Below are positions 26,177-34,669 of a DNA stretch of 64,000 nt, one piece after another (position 1 is the first letter of the stretch; the number at the start of each line of letters is the position of its first letter). The stretch is from an uncultured Propionibacteriaceae bacterium. Its GTDB lineage: Bacteria > Actinomycetota > Actinomycetes > Propionibacteriales > Propionibacteriaceae. The stretch spans positions 1-64,000 of the forward strand of contig CALCKT010000034.1 in assembly GCA_937965785.1 (NCBI GenBank), given 5' to 3'. The translations under genes and the position numbers were made by a program. The notes under the pieces were generated by a model. That model searched no databases. It was given only the letters and a program-made list of their open reading frames with translations, and had not been told where the DNA came from.

Positions 26177-27364
26177 ATGAAAAAAGTAAAAGTAATGACC
26201 ATTTACGGGACCCGTCCCGAGGGCATCAAGATGGCGCCCGTCATCCGTCGCCTCGAGGAGGATCCGCGATTCGAGTCGATCTCGGTGGTCACGGGACAAC
26301 ACCGCGAGATGCTGGACCAGGTGGGCGAGGTGCTGGGAATCACCCCGACGCACGATCTCGACGTTTTCGCGCCGGGCCAGACCCTCAACGAGATCATGGC
26401 CCGAATCATCACGCTGCTCGACCCGATCCTCGAAATGAAACGCCCCGACGCCGTCGTGGTCCAGGGCGGCACATCCACCGTCGCGGCGGCCGCGCTGGCC
26501 AGCTTCAACCGTCACATCCCCATCGTCCACCTGGAGGCGGGGCTCCGCAGCGGCGACATCGCGGCGCCGTTCCCGGAGGAGGCCAACCGCAGCGTCGCGA
26601 CGCGGGTCAGTTCTCTCCACCTGGCCCCGACCCGGCAGTGCCGGGTCAATCTGGAACGAGAAGGGGTGCGCGGCAAGGACATCATCGTCACCGGGAACAC
26701 CGTCATCGACGCCCTGATGCGGGCGGTGGAGGCCGATGTCCCCATCCGGAACGAGAAGATCCGCGAGGTGATCGCCTCGAACGCACCGATCCTGCTGGTC
26801 ACCGCCCATCGCCGCGAGAACTGGGGAGCCCCCATGGAGCGGATCGGCAATGCCCTCGCCCGCCTGGCCCGCAGCCACCCAGGGCTCCGGGTGATCCTGC
26901 CGGCCCATCTCAACCCGATCGTCAGACACTGTCTACTGCCCCCGCTGGCCGGCCTGGAAAACGTCATCGTCTGCGAACCCCTCCCCTACGGCGAGTTCAT
27001 CCAGGTGTTGAAGGCCTCGGACATCGTCCTGACCGATTCCGGCGGATTGCAGGAAGAGGCACCGGCCCTCGGCAAACCCGTCTTGGTGCTGCGCGAGAGG
27101 ACAGACCGTCCCGAGGCGATCAAGGTCGGCGCGGCCCGGCTGGTCGGCACGGACGAGGAGATCATCCTCTCGGAGATCGGCAACCTGCTCGACCTCCCCG
27201 CCGGCCACGCCCCGGTTTCCGAGTCGGTCAACCCCTACGGGGACGGCGCGGCCGCGGTGCGGGCGGTCGCGGGAATCGCGGCCCTCCTCGGTGTCGGCGA
27301 TCCCCTGCCCGATTTCGTCAGCCACACCCCGGCGCGTCCCTGGCCGCTGGCCAGGTCCGCCTGA
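26177..27364 (+). CDS. wecB: UDP-N-acetylglucosamine 2-epimerase (non-hydrolysing) with altered active site
   Basis: 395 residues from ATG 26177, which follows GGGGGG; the first codons are unusually A-rich. The GT-B fold epimerase pattern is clear: 'YGTRPEGIKMAP', 'VVTGQHREMLDQV', 'HLEAGLRSGD' (Glu120), 'PFPEEANR' (Glu134), 'VTAHRREN' and 'TDSGGLQEEAP'. The enzyme makes UDP-ManNAc for surface polysaccharides. The segment normally HGDTTT reads 'VQGGTSTV' here, so the catalytic-region Asp is Gly98. It lies inverted inside the spc operon, between rplO and secY. Confidence 0.9.
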   Translation: MKKVKVMTIYGTRPEGIKMAPVIRRLEEDPRFESISVVTGQHREMLDQVGEVLGITPTHDLDVFAPGQTLNEIMARIITLLDPILEMKRPDAVVVQGGTSTVAAAALASFNRHIPIVHLEAGLRSGDIAAPFPEEANRSVATRVSSLHLAPTRQCRVNLEREGVRGKDIIVTGNTVIDALMRAVEADVPIRNEKIREVIASNAPILLVTAHRRENWGAPMERIGNALARLARSHPGLRVILPAHLNPIVRHCLLPPLAGLENVIVCEPLPYGEFIQVLKASDIVLTDSGGLQEEAPALGKPVLVLRERTDRPEAIKVGAARLVGTDEEIILSEIGNLLDLPAGHAPVSESVNPYGDGAAAVRAVAGIAALLGVGDPLPDFVSHTPARPWPLARSA

Positions 27365-27421
27365 GAGGGTCCACCCGGGACCGGGGCCCCAGCGGAACCG
27401 GAACCACCCGGCGGGAAAAGG

Positions 27422-27465
27422 AAGGGGCTGGGTGCCGAATCCTCGGATCGGCACCCAGCCCCTTT
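27422..27465. terminator. Bidirectional terminator between wecB and rplO
   Basis: A 17-base stem (AAGGGGCTGGGTGCCGA pairing with its complement) has T-tracts in both directions. It separates the convergent wecB (+) and rplO (-) transcripts. Confidence 0.9.
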
Positions 27466-27478
27466 TCGGTATCGCTTC

Positions 27479-27919
27479 TCAGGCCTCCACCGCGGAGCCG
27501 CCGGCCGCGGCCAGCTTCTCCTTCGCGGAGTTCGAGAACGCATCAGCCGTCACATTGAGGGCGACGTTGATGTCGCCGTCGCCCAGCACCTTGACGAGCG
27601 CGCCGCTGCGGACGGCACCGGCCTCGACGAGATCCTCAACCGTGACCGCTCCCCCCTTGGGGAACAGCTCGGCAAGGCGACCGACGTTGACGACCTGGTA
27701 CTCCACGCGGAACGGGTTCTTGAAGCCCTTGAGCTTCGGGATCCGCATGTGCATCGGCATCTGACCGCCCTCGAAGTTCGCGGGCACGTTCTTGCGAGCG
27801 CCCGTACCCTTCGTGCCACGACCGGCGGTCTTGCCCTTGGACGCCTCACCGCGGCCCACGCGGGTCTTGGCGGTGTTGGCGCCCGGGGCGGGACGCAGGT
27901 GATGAATCTTGAGAGCCAT
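27479..27919 (-). CDS. rplO: 50S ribosomal protein L15
   Basis: 146 residues from ATG 27919, sharing one base with the rpmD stop (TAATG). 'MALKIHHLRPAPGANTAKTR' and the Gly-rich 'GRGEASKGKTAGRGTKG' are typical. It is the last gene before the terminator at 27422-27465, so here the spc operon ends at rplO instead of continuing into secY. Confidence 0.97.
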   Translation of the reverse strand: MALKIHHLRPAPGANTAKTRVGRGEASKGKTAGRGTKGTGARKNVPANFEGGQMPMHMRIPKLKGFKNPFRVEYQVVNVGRLAELFPKGGAVTVEDLVEAGAVRSGALVKVLGDGDINVALNVTADAFSNSAKEKLAAAGGSAVEA

Positions 27920-28101
27920 TACTTGACCTCTTCCACTTCCACGAGGTGGGCGACGGTGCGGATCATGCCGAGCACCTCGGGACAATCCTCACGCACCACC
28001 GTCTGACCGATGCGCTTCAATCCCAGGGTGCGAAGCGTGGCCCGCTGGTAGTCCTTGCCACCGATCCCCGACTTGATCTGGGTGATCCTCAGTTCCGCCA
28101 T
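27919..28101 (-). CDS. rpmD: 50S ribosomal protein L30
   Basis: 60 residues, 'LRITQIKSGIGGKDYQRATL' then 'LGLKRIGQTVVREDCPEV', standard bacterial L30. It overlaps rpsE and rplO by one base at each end. Confidence 0.97.
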   Translation of the reverse strand: MAELRITQIKSGIGGKDYQRATLRTLGLKRIGQTVVREDCPEVLGMIRTVAHLVEVEEVK

Positions 28102-28706
28102 CAGCCAGCCACCTCTTCCTTGCGTGCACGGAGCAGCGCCGCCGGGGCGACGTCCTCCACCGGCAGGCCGCGACGCTTCGCGACGGACTCCGGTTCCTCG
28201 AGCTGCTGCAGGGCATCCACCGTCGCATGGACGACGTTGATGGCGTTGGCCGAGCCGAGCGACTTGGACAGCACGTCATGCACACCGGCGCATTCGAGCA
28301 CCGCACGCGCCGATCCGCCGGCGATGACACCGGTACCGGGCGATGCGGGGCGCAGAAGCACCACGCCCGCGGCTTTCTCGCCCTGCACGGGGTGCGGGAT
28401 GGTGCGCTGGATCAGCGGCACGCGGAAGAAGTGTTTCTTGGCCTCCTCCACGCCCTTGGCGATGGCGGCAGGCACCTCCTTCGCCTTGCCGTAGCCGACG
28501 CCGACGGTTCCCTCACCGTCACCGACGACCACCAGGGCGGTGAAGCTGAAACGACGCCCACCCTGGACGACCTTGGCGACGCGGTTGATGGCGACCACGC
28601 GCTCCAGATACTGGTTCTTCTCTTCCTTGGAAGCCTGGCCACGACGATCGTCACGGCCACGACGCTCCCCACCGCGGCGGTCACCGCGCTGCTGGGTTTC
28701 ACTCAT
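28101..28706 (-). CDS. rpsE: 30S ribosomal protein S5
   Basis: 201 residues from ATG 28706. The first ~35 residues are an Arg/Asp/Gly-rich extension, common in actinobacteria. The S5 core follows: 'YLERVVAINRVAKVVQGGRR' and 'GVGYGKAKEVPAAIAKG', then 'RPASPGTGVIAGG'. S5 acts in mRNA unwinding and decoding accuracy. The longer frame to 28805 is not coding because it enters rplR. Confidence 0.97.
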   Translation of the reverse strand: MSETQQRGDRRGGERRGRDDRRGQASKEEKNQYLERVVAINRVAKVVQGGRRFSFTALVVVGDGEGTVGVGYGKAKEVPAAIAKGVEEAKKHFFRVPLIQRTIPHPVQGEKAAGVVLLRPASPGTGVIAGGSARAVLECAGVHDVLSKSLGSANAINVVHATVDALQQLEEPESVAKRRGLPVEDVAPAALLRARKEEVAG

Positions 28707-28731
28707 CGTGTTCCCTATCCTCTCGTCGTTC

Positions 28732-29115
28732 TCAGAATCCGAGACCGGCCTCGCGCGCCGCATCGGCGAGCGCGGCGATCCGGCCGTGGTACTTGTTCCC
28801 GGCACGGTCGAAGACGACGTTCTCGATGCCGGCCTGCTTCGCGCGCTGGGCGATGATCTCCCCCACCTTGCGGGCCTTCGCGGACTTGTCGCCCTCCGCC
28901 GCCCGCAGGTCCGCCTCCATGGTGGATGCGGAGACCAGGGTGCGGCCGGCGGTGTCGTCGATCACCTGGACGTACAGGTGCCGCGCGGAGCGGGTGACCA
29001 CCATGCGAGGCCGCTCGGCGGTGCCGTTGATCTTCTTGCGGCCACGCAACTGACGGCGGGCGCGTGAGGCGGTCTTCGCCGCCAGGCCCTTGCGCATGCC
29101 AAGCGAGATAGCCAT
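28732..29115 (-). CDS. rplR: 50S ribosomal protein L18
   Basis: 127 residues, 'RMVVTRSARHLYVQVIDD' and the C-terminal 'YHGRIAALADAAREAGLGF'. It binds 5S rRNA along with L5. It begins at the last base of the rplF stop region (TAATG). Confidence 0.97.
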   Translation of the reverse strand: MAISLGMRKGLAAKTASRARRQLRGRKKINGTAERPRMVVTRSARHLYVQVIDDTAGRTLVSASTMEADLRAAEGDKSAKARKVGEIIAQRAKQAGIENVVFDRAGNKYHGRIAALADAAREAGLGF

Positions 29116-29657
29116 TACTTACCAGCCTTTCCGGCCTTGCGGCGGACGTGCTCGCCCGCGTAGCGAACGCCCTTGCCCTTGTACGGTTCGGGCTTGCGGA
29201 TCTTGCGGATGTTCGCGGCGGTCTCACCGACAAGCTGTTTGTCGATGCCGTGCACCGTGAACTTGGTCTGGGTCTCGACGGTGAAGGTGATGCCCTCCGG
29301 GGCGTTGACCACCACCGGGTGCGAGAACCCGAGGGCGAACTCCAGCTGGGTGGGGCCCTTCGAGATGACGCGGTATCCGACACCCACGATCTCGAGTTTC
29401 TTCTCGTATCCCTGGGTGACCCCGGTGACCATGTTCGACACGAGGGTGCGGGTCAGGCCGTGCAGGGAGCGGGACAGCCGCTCGTCGTCCGGACGCGACA
29501 CCTCCAGTTCGCCCTGCTCGTTCCTCGCGACGGTGATGGGTTCGCGAACGGTGAACTTCAGCTCACCCTTGGGGCCCTTGACGGCCACGTCCTGGCCGTC
29601 GATCTTGACCTCGACGTTGGACGGGACCGCGATCGGGAGCCTGCCAATTCGTGACAT
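29115..29657 (-). CDS. rplF: 50S ribosomal protein L6
   Basis: 180 residues. 'MSRIGRLPIAVPSNVEVKID' and the C-terminal 'RKPEPYKGKGVRYAGEHVRR' are hallmark segments. L6 lies near the elongation-factor binding site. It has a normal length and lies between rpsH and rplR. Confidence 0.98.
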   Translation of the reverse strand: MSRIGRLPIAVPSNVEVKIDGQDVAVKGPKGELKFTVREPITVARNEQGELEVSRPDDERLSRSLHGLTRTLVSNMVTGVTQGYEKKLEIVGVGYRVISKGPTQLEFALGFSHPVVVNAPEGITFTVETQTKFTVHGIDKQLVGETAANIRKIRKPEPYKGKGVRYAGEHVRRKAGKAGK

Positions 29658-29685
29658 GTTCTATCTCCTTTTCAGTCTCGTCGGG

Positions 29686-30090
29686 TCACCAGACATAGGC
29701 GAGCACTTCGCCGCCCACGGACTTGGCAATTGCTTGTTTGTCGGTCAGCAGCCCCTGGGAGGTGGAGATGATGGCGATACCGAGACCGCCGAGCACCTTC
29801 GGGAGGGCGTTGGCCTTCGCGTAGACGCGCAGACCGGGCTTGCTGATGCGACGGAGCCCTGCGATGGAGCGCTCGCGGGAGTCACCGTATTTGAGGGTGA
29901 CCTTGAGCACCTTGCCCACCTGTCCTTCAACCTCGGTCAGCTCGAAGTTCGAGATGTAACCCTCGGCCTTCAGAATCTCCGCGATGCCGACCTTGATCTT
30001 CGACGACGGCATGGACGTCGACTCCTGGTACGCCTGATTGGCGTTACGCAGACGCGTGAGCATGTCTGCGATGGGATCAGTCATTGTCAT
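29686..30090 (-). CDS. rpsH: 30S ribosomal protein S8
   Basis: 134 residues; 'TDPIADMLTRLRNANQA' and the C-terminal 'GGEVLAYVW' are diagnostic. Two in-frame ATGs (30090 and 30084) are possible starts; I keep the first. It binds the central domain of 16S rRNA and is the usual autogenous regulator of spc operons. Confidence 0.97.
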   Translation of the reverse strand: MTMTDPIADMLTRLRNANQAYQESTSMPSSKIKVGIAEILKAEGYISNFELTEVEGQVGKVLKVTLKYGDSRERSIAGLRRISKPGLRVYAKANALPKVLGGLGIAIISTSQGLLTDKQAIAKSVGGEVLAYVW

Positions 30091-30181
30091 GGCTGTTTGG
30101 CTTCTTTCTCGCCCCGGTTTCCCTCACTGCTGGGGACCTTGGACAAATCGAAATTGGAAGTTCTTCTCGTGGCGCTCTGGG

Positions 30182-30367
30182 TCACCAGGACGACTTGGTC
30201 ACGCCGGGAAGCTGACCCGCGTGGGCGAGCTCACGCAGGCAGACGCGGCACAGACCGAACTTGCGGTACACCGACTTGGGACGACCGCAGCGCTTGCAGC
30301 GGGTGTAGGCGCGCACACCGAACTTCGGCTTGCGGGACTGCTTGACCTTGAGTGCTGTCTTAGCCAT
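30182..30367 (-). CDS. rpsN: 30S ribosomal protein S14 (zinc-binding, type Z)
   Basis: 61 residues with 'RCKRCGRPKSVYRKFGLCRVCL', two CxxC pairs forming the zinc site, so this is the short C+ form. It is located between rplE and rpsH; the 91-base gap to rpsH is larger than average for this operon. Confidence 0.98.
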   Translation of the reverse strand: MAKTALKVKQSRKPKFGVRAYTRCKRCGRPKSVYRKFGLCRVCLRELAHAGQLPGVTKSSW

Positions 30368-30376
30368 GGTTCACGC

Positions 30377-30997
30377 TCACTTCTTCTTCTTGGGCTGGAA
30401 CGCGGGGCCGCGGCTGCCCTTGACCGGCTTCGGGTCGTCGACGGCCTTGAAGGGGAACCCGAGGTGCTTCAGAAGCGCACGGCCCTCCTGGTCGTTGGTG
30501 GCCGAGGTCACGAACGTGATGTCCATGCCACGGACGCGGTCGATCTTGTCCTGGTCGATCTCCAGGAACATGACCTGCTCGTTCAATCCGAAGGTGTAGT
30601 TGCCCTTGCCGTCGAACTGGCGGCCGTTGAGGCCACGGAAGTCGCGGATACGGGGCAGGGCCAGGGTCAGCAGCCGGTCGGCGAACTCCCACATACGGTT
30701 CCCGCGGAGGGTGACGTGGCAGCCGATGGGCATGCCCTCGCGCAGCTTGAACTGGGCGATGGACTTGCGGGCCTTGGTGATGGTGGGTTTCTGACCCGTG
30801 ATCACGGTCAGGTCGCGGACGGCGCCGTCGATGATCTTGGAGTCGCGAGCGGCCTCGCCGACACCCATGTTGACCACGATCTTGGTCAGACCGGGGATCT
30901 GCATGACGTTGGCGTACTTGAACTCCTCCTGCAGGGCAGGAACGATCTGCTCGCGGTACTTCTTCTTCAGGCGCGGGATCTCGATGTCGTTGCTCAT
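30377..30997 (-). CDS. rplE: 50S ribosomal protein L5
   Basis: 206 residues. 'NVMQIPGLTKIVVNMGVGEA' and 'RGLNGRQFDGKGNYTFGL' are the conserved L5 segments. It binds 5S rRNA. It starts at the last base of rplX and ends 10 bases before rpsN. Confidence 0.98.
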   Translation of the reverse strand: MSNDIEIPRLKKKYREQIVPALQEEFKYANVMQIPGLTKIVVNMGVGEAARDSKIIDGAVRDLTVITGQKPTITKARKSIAQFKLREGMPIGCHVTLRGNRMWEFADRLLTLALPRIRDFRGLNGRQFDGKGNYTFGLNEQVMFLEIDQDKIDRVRGMDITFVTSATNDQEGRALLKHLGFPFKAVDDPKPVKGSRGPAFQPKKKK

Positions 30998-31368
30998 CAG
31001 ATCTCCTTCCCGGTCTTCTGGGCGATGCGGACGCTGCGCTGGGCCTGGTACTCGGACCCGTCGGAACGCTTCTTGGTGACATCGACGCGCTGGTAGCCGA
31101 CCCGGGTCACGACCTCCTTGCCGTCAACCTTGGTGACGAGCTGGACGTTCGAGACGTGAATGGGGGCCTCGAAGCTGATGATGCCGCCCTCGATGCGACG
31201 CCCGTTGGTGCCCTGGGATTCGCGCTTGTGCCGTTTGACGACGTTGACGCCCTCGACGGTCACCTTCTGGGCGCGGGGATCGACGGCGATGATCTCACCG
31301 GTCTTGCCCTTGTCCTTGCCTGCGATGACCTTGACGCGGTCGCCCTTCTTCACGTGGAGCGAGTTCAT
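30997..31368 (-). CDS. rplX: 50S ribosomal protein L24
   Basis: 123 residues with the KOW motif 'VKKGDRVKVIAGKDKGKTG' and 'VEGVNVVKRHKRESQG'. It is an assembly initiator of the large subunit, placed directly after rplN. Confidence 0.98.
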   Translation of the reverse strand: MNSLHVKKGDRVKVIAGKDKGKTGEIIAVDPRAQKVTVEGVNVVKRHKRESQGTNGRRIEGGIISFEAPIHVSNVQLVTKVDGKEVVTRVGYQRVDVTKKRSDGSEYQAQRSVRIAQKTGKEI

Positions 31369-31369
31369 C

Positions 31370-31738
31370 TCAGATCACCTCCGTGGCGAGTGAAGCGATG
31401 CGTGTGAACTTCTTCTCGCGCAGTTCCCGGGCCACCGGGCCGAAGATGCGGGTGCCGCGGGGCTCCCCGTCGCTCTTCAGGATGACGGCGGCGTTCTCGT
31501 CGAACTTGATGTACGAGCCGTCGCCGCGGCGACGCTCCTTGGCTGTACGCACTACGACGGCCTTGACGATGTCGCCCTTCTTGACGTTGCCGCCGGGGAT
31601 CGCGTCCTTGACCGTGGCGACGATGATGTCACCGAGGTAGGCGTAACGACGCTTCGAGCCACCGAGAACGCGGATGCACAAGAGCTCCTTGGCACCAGTG
31701 TTGTCGGCGACCTTGAGTCGCGACTCCTGCTGGATCAT
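31370..31738 (-). CDS. rplN: 50S ribosomal protein L14
   Basis: 122 residues from ATG 31738 ('MIQQESRLKVADNTGAKE'), preceded by GGAGGAGAA. In almost all bacteria rplN follows rpsQ immediately. Here 13.7 kb of unrelated genes lie between the main rpsQ and rplN, so rplN is the first gene of a physically separate spc operon and needs its own promoter in 31739-31954. Confidence 0.97.
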   Translation of the reverse strand: MIQQESRLKVADNTGAKELLCIRVLGGSKRRYAYLGDIIVATVKDAIPGGNVKKGDIVKAVVVRTAKERRRGDGSYIKFDENAAVILKSDGEPRGTRIFGPVARELREKKFTRIASLATEVI

Positions 31739-31954
31739 TTGTTCTCCTCCGTCCGACCGGTTCCCGGGCCCGGGCCTGGTCGGAACTCGCATGATGAACC
31801 CCCTGGATTTTGCCAGGAGGCGCCCCGGGCCTCGGGCACGGGGTTTCGTCGCCCGAGAGAGGTCCCCACCCGGAAAGCCGGAGGGCACAGACTCAAGGCA
31901 ACTTGCAAAGCGTACCCCAAGGGGCCCCGTCGGGCGAAACCGATACCCAGAGGG
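31739..31954. other. Leader/promoter region of the detached spc operon
   Basis: 216 bases without a gene. On the minus strand it must contain the rplN promoter because a hairpin at 31955-31992 separates it from the gene upstream. An AT-richer patch with TTTGCAAGTTGCC lies near 31900. I could not assign -35/-10 hexamers with confidence. Confidence 0.45.
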
Positions 31955-31992
31955 TGTGGGGCCGTCACACACAAACACGCGACGGCCCCACA
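31955..31992 (-). terminator. Hairpin after the VWA-SGNH gene
   Basis: A 12-base stem (TGTGGGGCCGTC pairing with GACGGCCCCACA) with a 14-base loop lies 8 bases after the stop codon at 32000. There is no T-tract, so it may act by another route or be only partly efficient. Confidence 0.65.
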
Positions 31993-31999
31993 CCAACTC

Positions 32000-34669
32000 T
32001 CAGTTCACCCCCGGCCCGGAACCGGATCCGTCGGGTTTCTCCGGCTCACCGGGGTCATCCGGTTCTCCGGGATCACCGGCTTCCTCAGGTTCTGCCGATT
32101 CCTCGGAACAGCTGGATTCTCCGGGCGCCTCGGATCCACCCGGTTCGTCCGCCTTCTCCGGGTCGTCCTGCGCTTCGGATTTCTCGGTTCCCCCGGATCC
32201 GGACCTCGTCTTCTTCTTGCTCTTGCCGTTCCCGGATTCCGGTTTCCCGTGGAGGAGGTTCCGGCGTTTCCGAACGGCCAGCCAGGTTCCCAGCGAAGTG
32301 GCGATCAGGACCAGGCCCGCCAGGAGAACCCAGTAGGGAACACCGGAATCGACCTGGAGCGGCACCCGTTTGCCCACCAGGTTGTACTCGGTGTCGTACC
32401 CCTCGAGGACGAGTTGGTGTCCTCCCGTTGACAGTTCCGGCAGCGTCACCGTGGCCTCCACGGTGCCGTCCTCCGCCACCGTGAAGTTGCCGAGCATCTG
32501 CGGCTCCGACTCGACGGTGACCCGCACCTTGGTTCCCGGAAGGAGTCCTTCGATGCGAATGTTGACCTTTCCGTCCTGGGTGACCCGGTATTCGGTGTCG
32601 TGAGCGGGATATTCACCATCCTCACCCACGGGACCCAAAGTGACTTTCATCTCCGCTCCCCCGGGAATGATCGGCCGTTGCCCGAACCTGACGATCGCGT
32701 CGATGACCCCACCCCCCTGCACGCTCGGAGGTTTCGCGTCCTCATCGATGTTGATGCGCTGGGACCACGTGATCAACCTGGTCGCCCAAGCGCGGTGACC
32801 TTCCTTGTTCGGATGGAAGAGCTCCTGCAGCTTTTCCATCTTGACCACTTCGGCAGCGCCCCGCCAAGCCACGCTACCCAGGGTGAGCCTCACGAAATAG
32901 GAGTCCTCCTCACAGATGGTGTGGCTCACCGCGAAGTCCTCCACCGAGTCCGCGAAATACACAGGCCAGCCTTTGCCCGCAGCCTCCTTGACGCTTGCCT
33001 CCACCTTGCCGTTGAGGGCCGCCAGTATTTTCTCGCTCACCTCGATCTCGGCCGGGCTGAACCCGATGTAGCGGGTACCGAGATTCTTCCACGACAGCGG
33101 CCAGAGCGCCTGCGCGGAGGCGATCAACGCATCCGCCCCCAGGTTACCGTTGCATTGGCCACGCTTCTTGGGCCACAAAGGATTGGGGTAGGGTGAGACG
33201 ATCACGGGGGCCATGACTCCCCCTCTCGCCTTTATCATCTGTTCACTGTTGACGGCCCGCGCAATCTTTTCATACGTGTCGGCGAACCCGGGATGCTTCT
33301 TAATTCTTTCAAGGTAGTGTTGCCGGCCTTTCTCGTCGGCACAATTTCCGAAGAAGCAGTGTCTCACTATCTCCGAGAAGCCGATGTCGTTACCGCCTAT
33401 TGTGAGGAACACGATCTCCGGCGCTTCCACCTTCTTGAGAAGATTCATCTGATCGGGTTGTTTGTCGGTCTGGAGAAGGCCGAGCAGGTCGGGGCTGGTG
33501 GCCCCAGAGCAGGCGATGACCACGGCGTCGGGTTCCACATCGACGCCATAGGCGTTCCTGGAGCGGTGACAGGTGTAGTCCTCGCCGTCCTCCTCGTAGT
33601 CCCCCGCTCCTTCACCGGAGGAGTAGGAGTCCCCCAGTACGACGGTTCTTCCTCCGTGATGCTTGAGAAGGACACCTCCGTCCCCCCGCTTCAGGTCTCC
33701 GTCGATCAGGTTCACCGTCCCCCTTCTCGACACCGCGCCGAGCGCTTGGGAGCCGGCGAGCACAACCCAGTCCACCTTTCCCGTGTGTCCGGAACGAGTG
33801 CCCACGGTCCACACCTGCTCCACCGTGCCGCCCGGCGGAATCGCAGCCAGGTGTTTGCTGGGCGCGGGCACGAAGGGAACTGCCTTGCGATCGCTGAAGG
33901 AGATCAAAAGACTGGCATCCGTAACGGGATTCCTGCTCGGGTTGTGGACCGTGACCCGGAAGTGCATGAGCTCACCTGCCCGCACCGTTTCGGGATCCGC
34001 CACCGAGAGTTCGAGAGCCGCCGGTTTCAGTTTTTCCAGTTGCTTGATCAGCTCGCCCGAATCCTTTGCATCAGAAAAAGTGCCGCCCGTGACATTGGCT
34101 ATGCATTCCAGTTCACCTCCGCCGTCCTCGATGTCGAAGGCTACGGCCGCCACGGTCAGGTCAAACCCTGAGTCGACGATGCTCTTCGCGACTTCGCAGG
34201 GCGGAGTGCCGCAGTTTGATTTTCCATCGGAAACCAGAACTATGGTCGCCGTTCCGTATCCCGCCGCCCTCAGGGAATCGGCAGCCGCCTTCAGGGCAGG
34301 CCCCGTGGGGGTACCACCATTGGCGGTCAGCATCTGAATCTCTGCAGTGACGTCTGTGACATCGCTGTTGTCGCTGGGAGACAGCCCTCTCACCCAACCA
34401 CCCGCTTGACAATTGTCGACCTGATTCCCCTCCCCGGGGTAGGTCCAGAGCCCGACCCGCTGTCCACGACGGGACTGGACAAGGTCCTTCATGGCGGCCT
34501 TGGCTGTGGCCAGTTTGACGGTACCGGATGAGTCGTTCTCGTTCATGGAACCGGATACGTCAAATACGATGGCCAGGGGCGCATCCTCCGCGAAGGCATC
34601 GGGTGTGGCATGGACGAAGGTGGCGAGCAGAGCCAGCAGGGTCAGAACTGACAGAATTTTGCTTTTCAT
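32000..34669 (-). CDS. Surface-anchored VWA domain - SGNH hydrolase fusion protein
   Basis: 889 residues. Signal peptide 1-27 (cleavage after 'ATPDAFA'). A von Willebrand A domain spans about 30-215 with MIDAS 'DVSGSM' at 37-42, 'GGTPTGPAL' and 'LVSDGKSNC'. A CARDB-like beta domain ('FRVTVHNPSRNPVTDASL') spans about 220-320. An SGNH/GDSL hydrolase spans about 340-640 with GDSYSSGEG (Ser near 347), GGND (near 425) and the catalytic 'HPNKEGH' (near 619). An Ig-like domain, one transmembrane helix near 780, and a cytoplasmic Glu/Pro/Gly/Ser tail follow. The catalytic set is complete, so an extracellular esterase bound to the membrane is likely. It overlaps the PASTA gene by ATGA. The substrate is unknown. 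Confidence 0.88.
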   Translation of the reverse strand: MKSKILSVLTLLALLATFVHATPDAFAEDAPLAIVFDVSGSMNENDSSGTVKLATAKAAMKDLVQSRRGQRVGLWTYPGEGNQVDNCQAGGWVRGLSPSDNSDVTDVTAEIQMLTANGGTPTGPALKAAADSLRAAGYGTATIVLVSDGKSNCGTPPCEVAKSIVDSGFDLTVAAVAFDIEDGGGELECIANVTGGTFSDAKDSGELIKQLEKLKPAALELSVADPETVRAGELMHFRVTVHNPSRNPVTDASLLISFSDRKAVPFVPAPSKHLAAIPPGGTVEQVWTVGTRSGHTGKVDWVVLAGSQALGAVSRRGTVNLIDGDLKRGDGGVLLKHHGGRTVVLGDSYSSGEGAGDYEEDGEDYTCHRSRNAYGVDVEPDAVVIACSGATSPDLLGLLQTDKQPDQMNLLKKVEAPEIVFLTIGGNDIGFSEIVRHCFFGNCADEKGRQHYLERIKKHPGFADTYEKIARAVNSEQMIKARGGVMAPVIVSPYPNPLWPKKRGQCNGNLGADALIASAQALWPLSWKNLGTRYIGFSPAEIEVSEKILAALNGKVEASVKEAAGKGWPVYFADSVEDFAVSHTICEEDSYFVRLTLGSVAWRGAAEVVKMEKLQELFHPNKEGHRAWATRLITWSQRINIDEDAKPPSVQGGGVIDAIVRFGQRPIIPGGAEMKVTLGPVGEDGEYPAHDTEYRVTQDGKVNIRIEGLLPGTKVRVTVESEPQMLGNFTVAEDGTVEATVTLPELSTGGHQLVLEGYDTEYNLVGKRVPLQVDSGVPYWVLLAGLVLIATSLGTWLAVRKRRNLLHGKPESGNGKSKKKTRSGSGGTEKSEAQDDPEKADEPGGSEAPGESSCSEESAEPEEAGDPGEPDDPGEPEKPDGSGSGPGVN

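Noticed and set aside
32000..32250. Glu/Pro/Gly/Ser tail as a separate low-complexity repeat element
   Set aside because: It is in frame with the VWA-SGNH protein and fits a disordered cytoplasmic tail; no exact nucleotide repeat is present.
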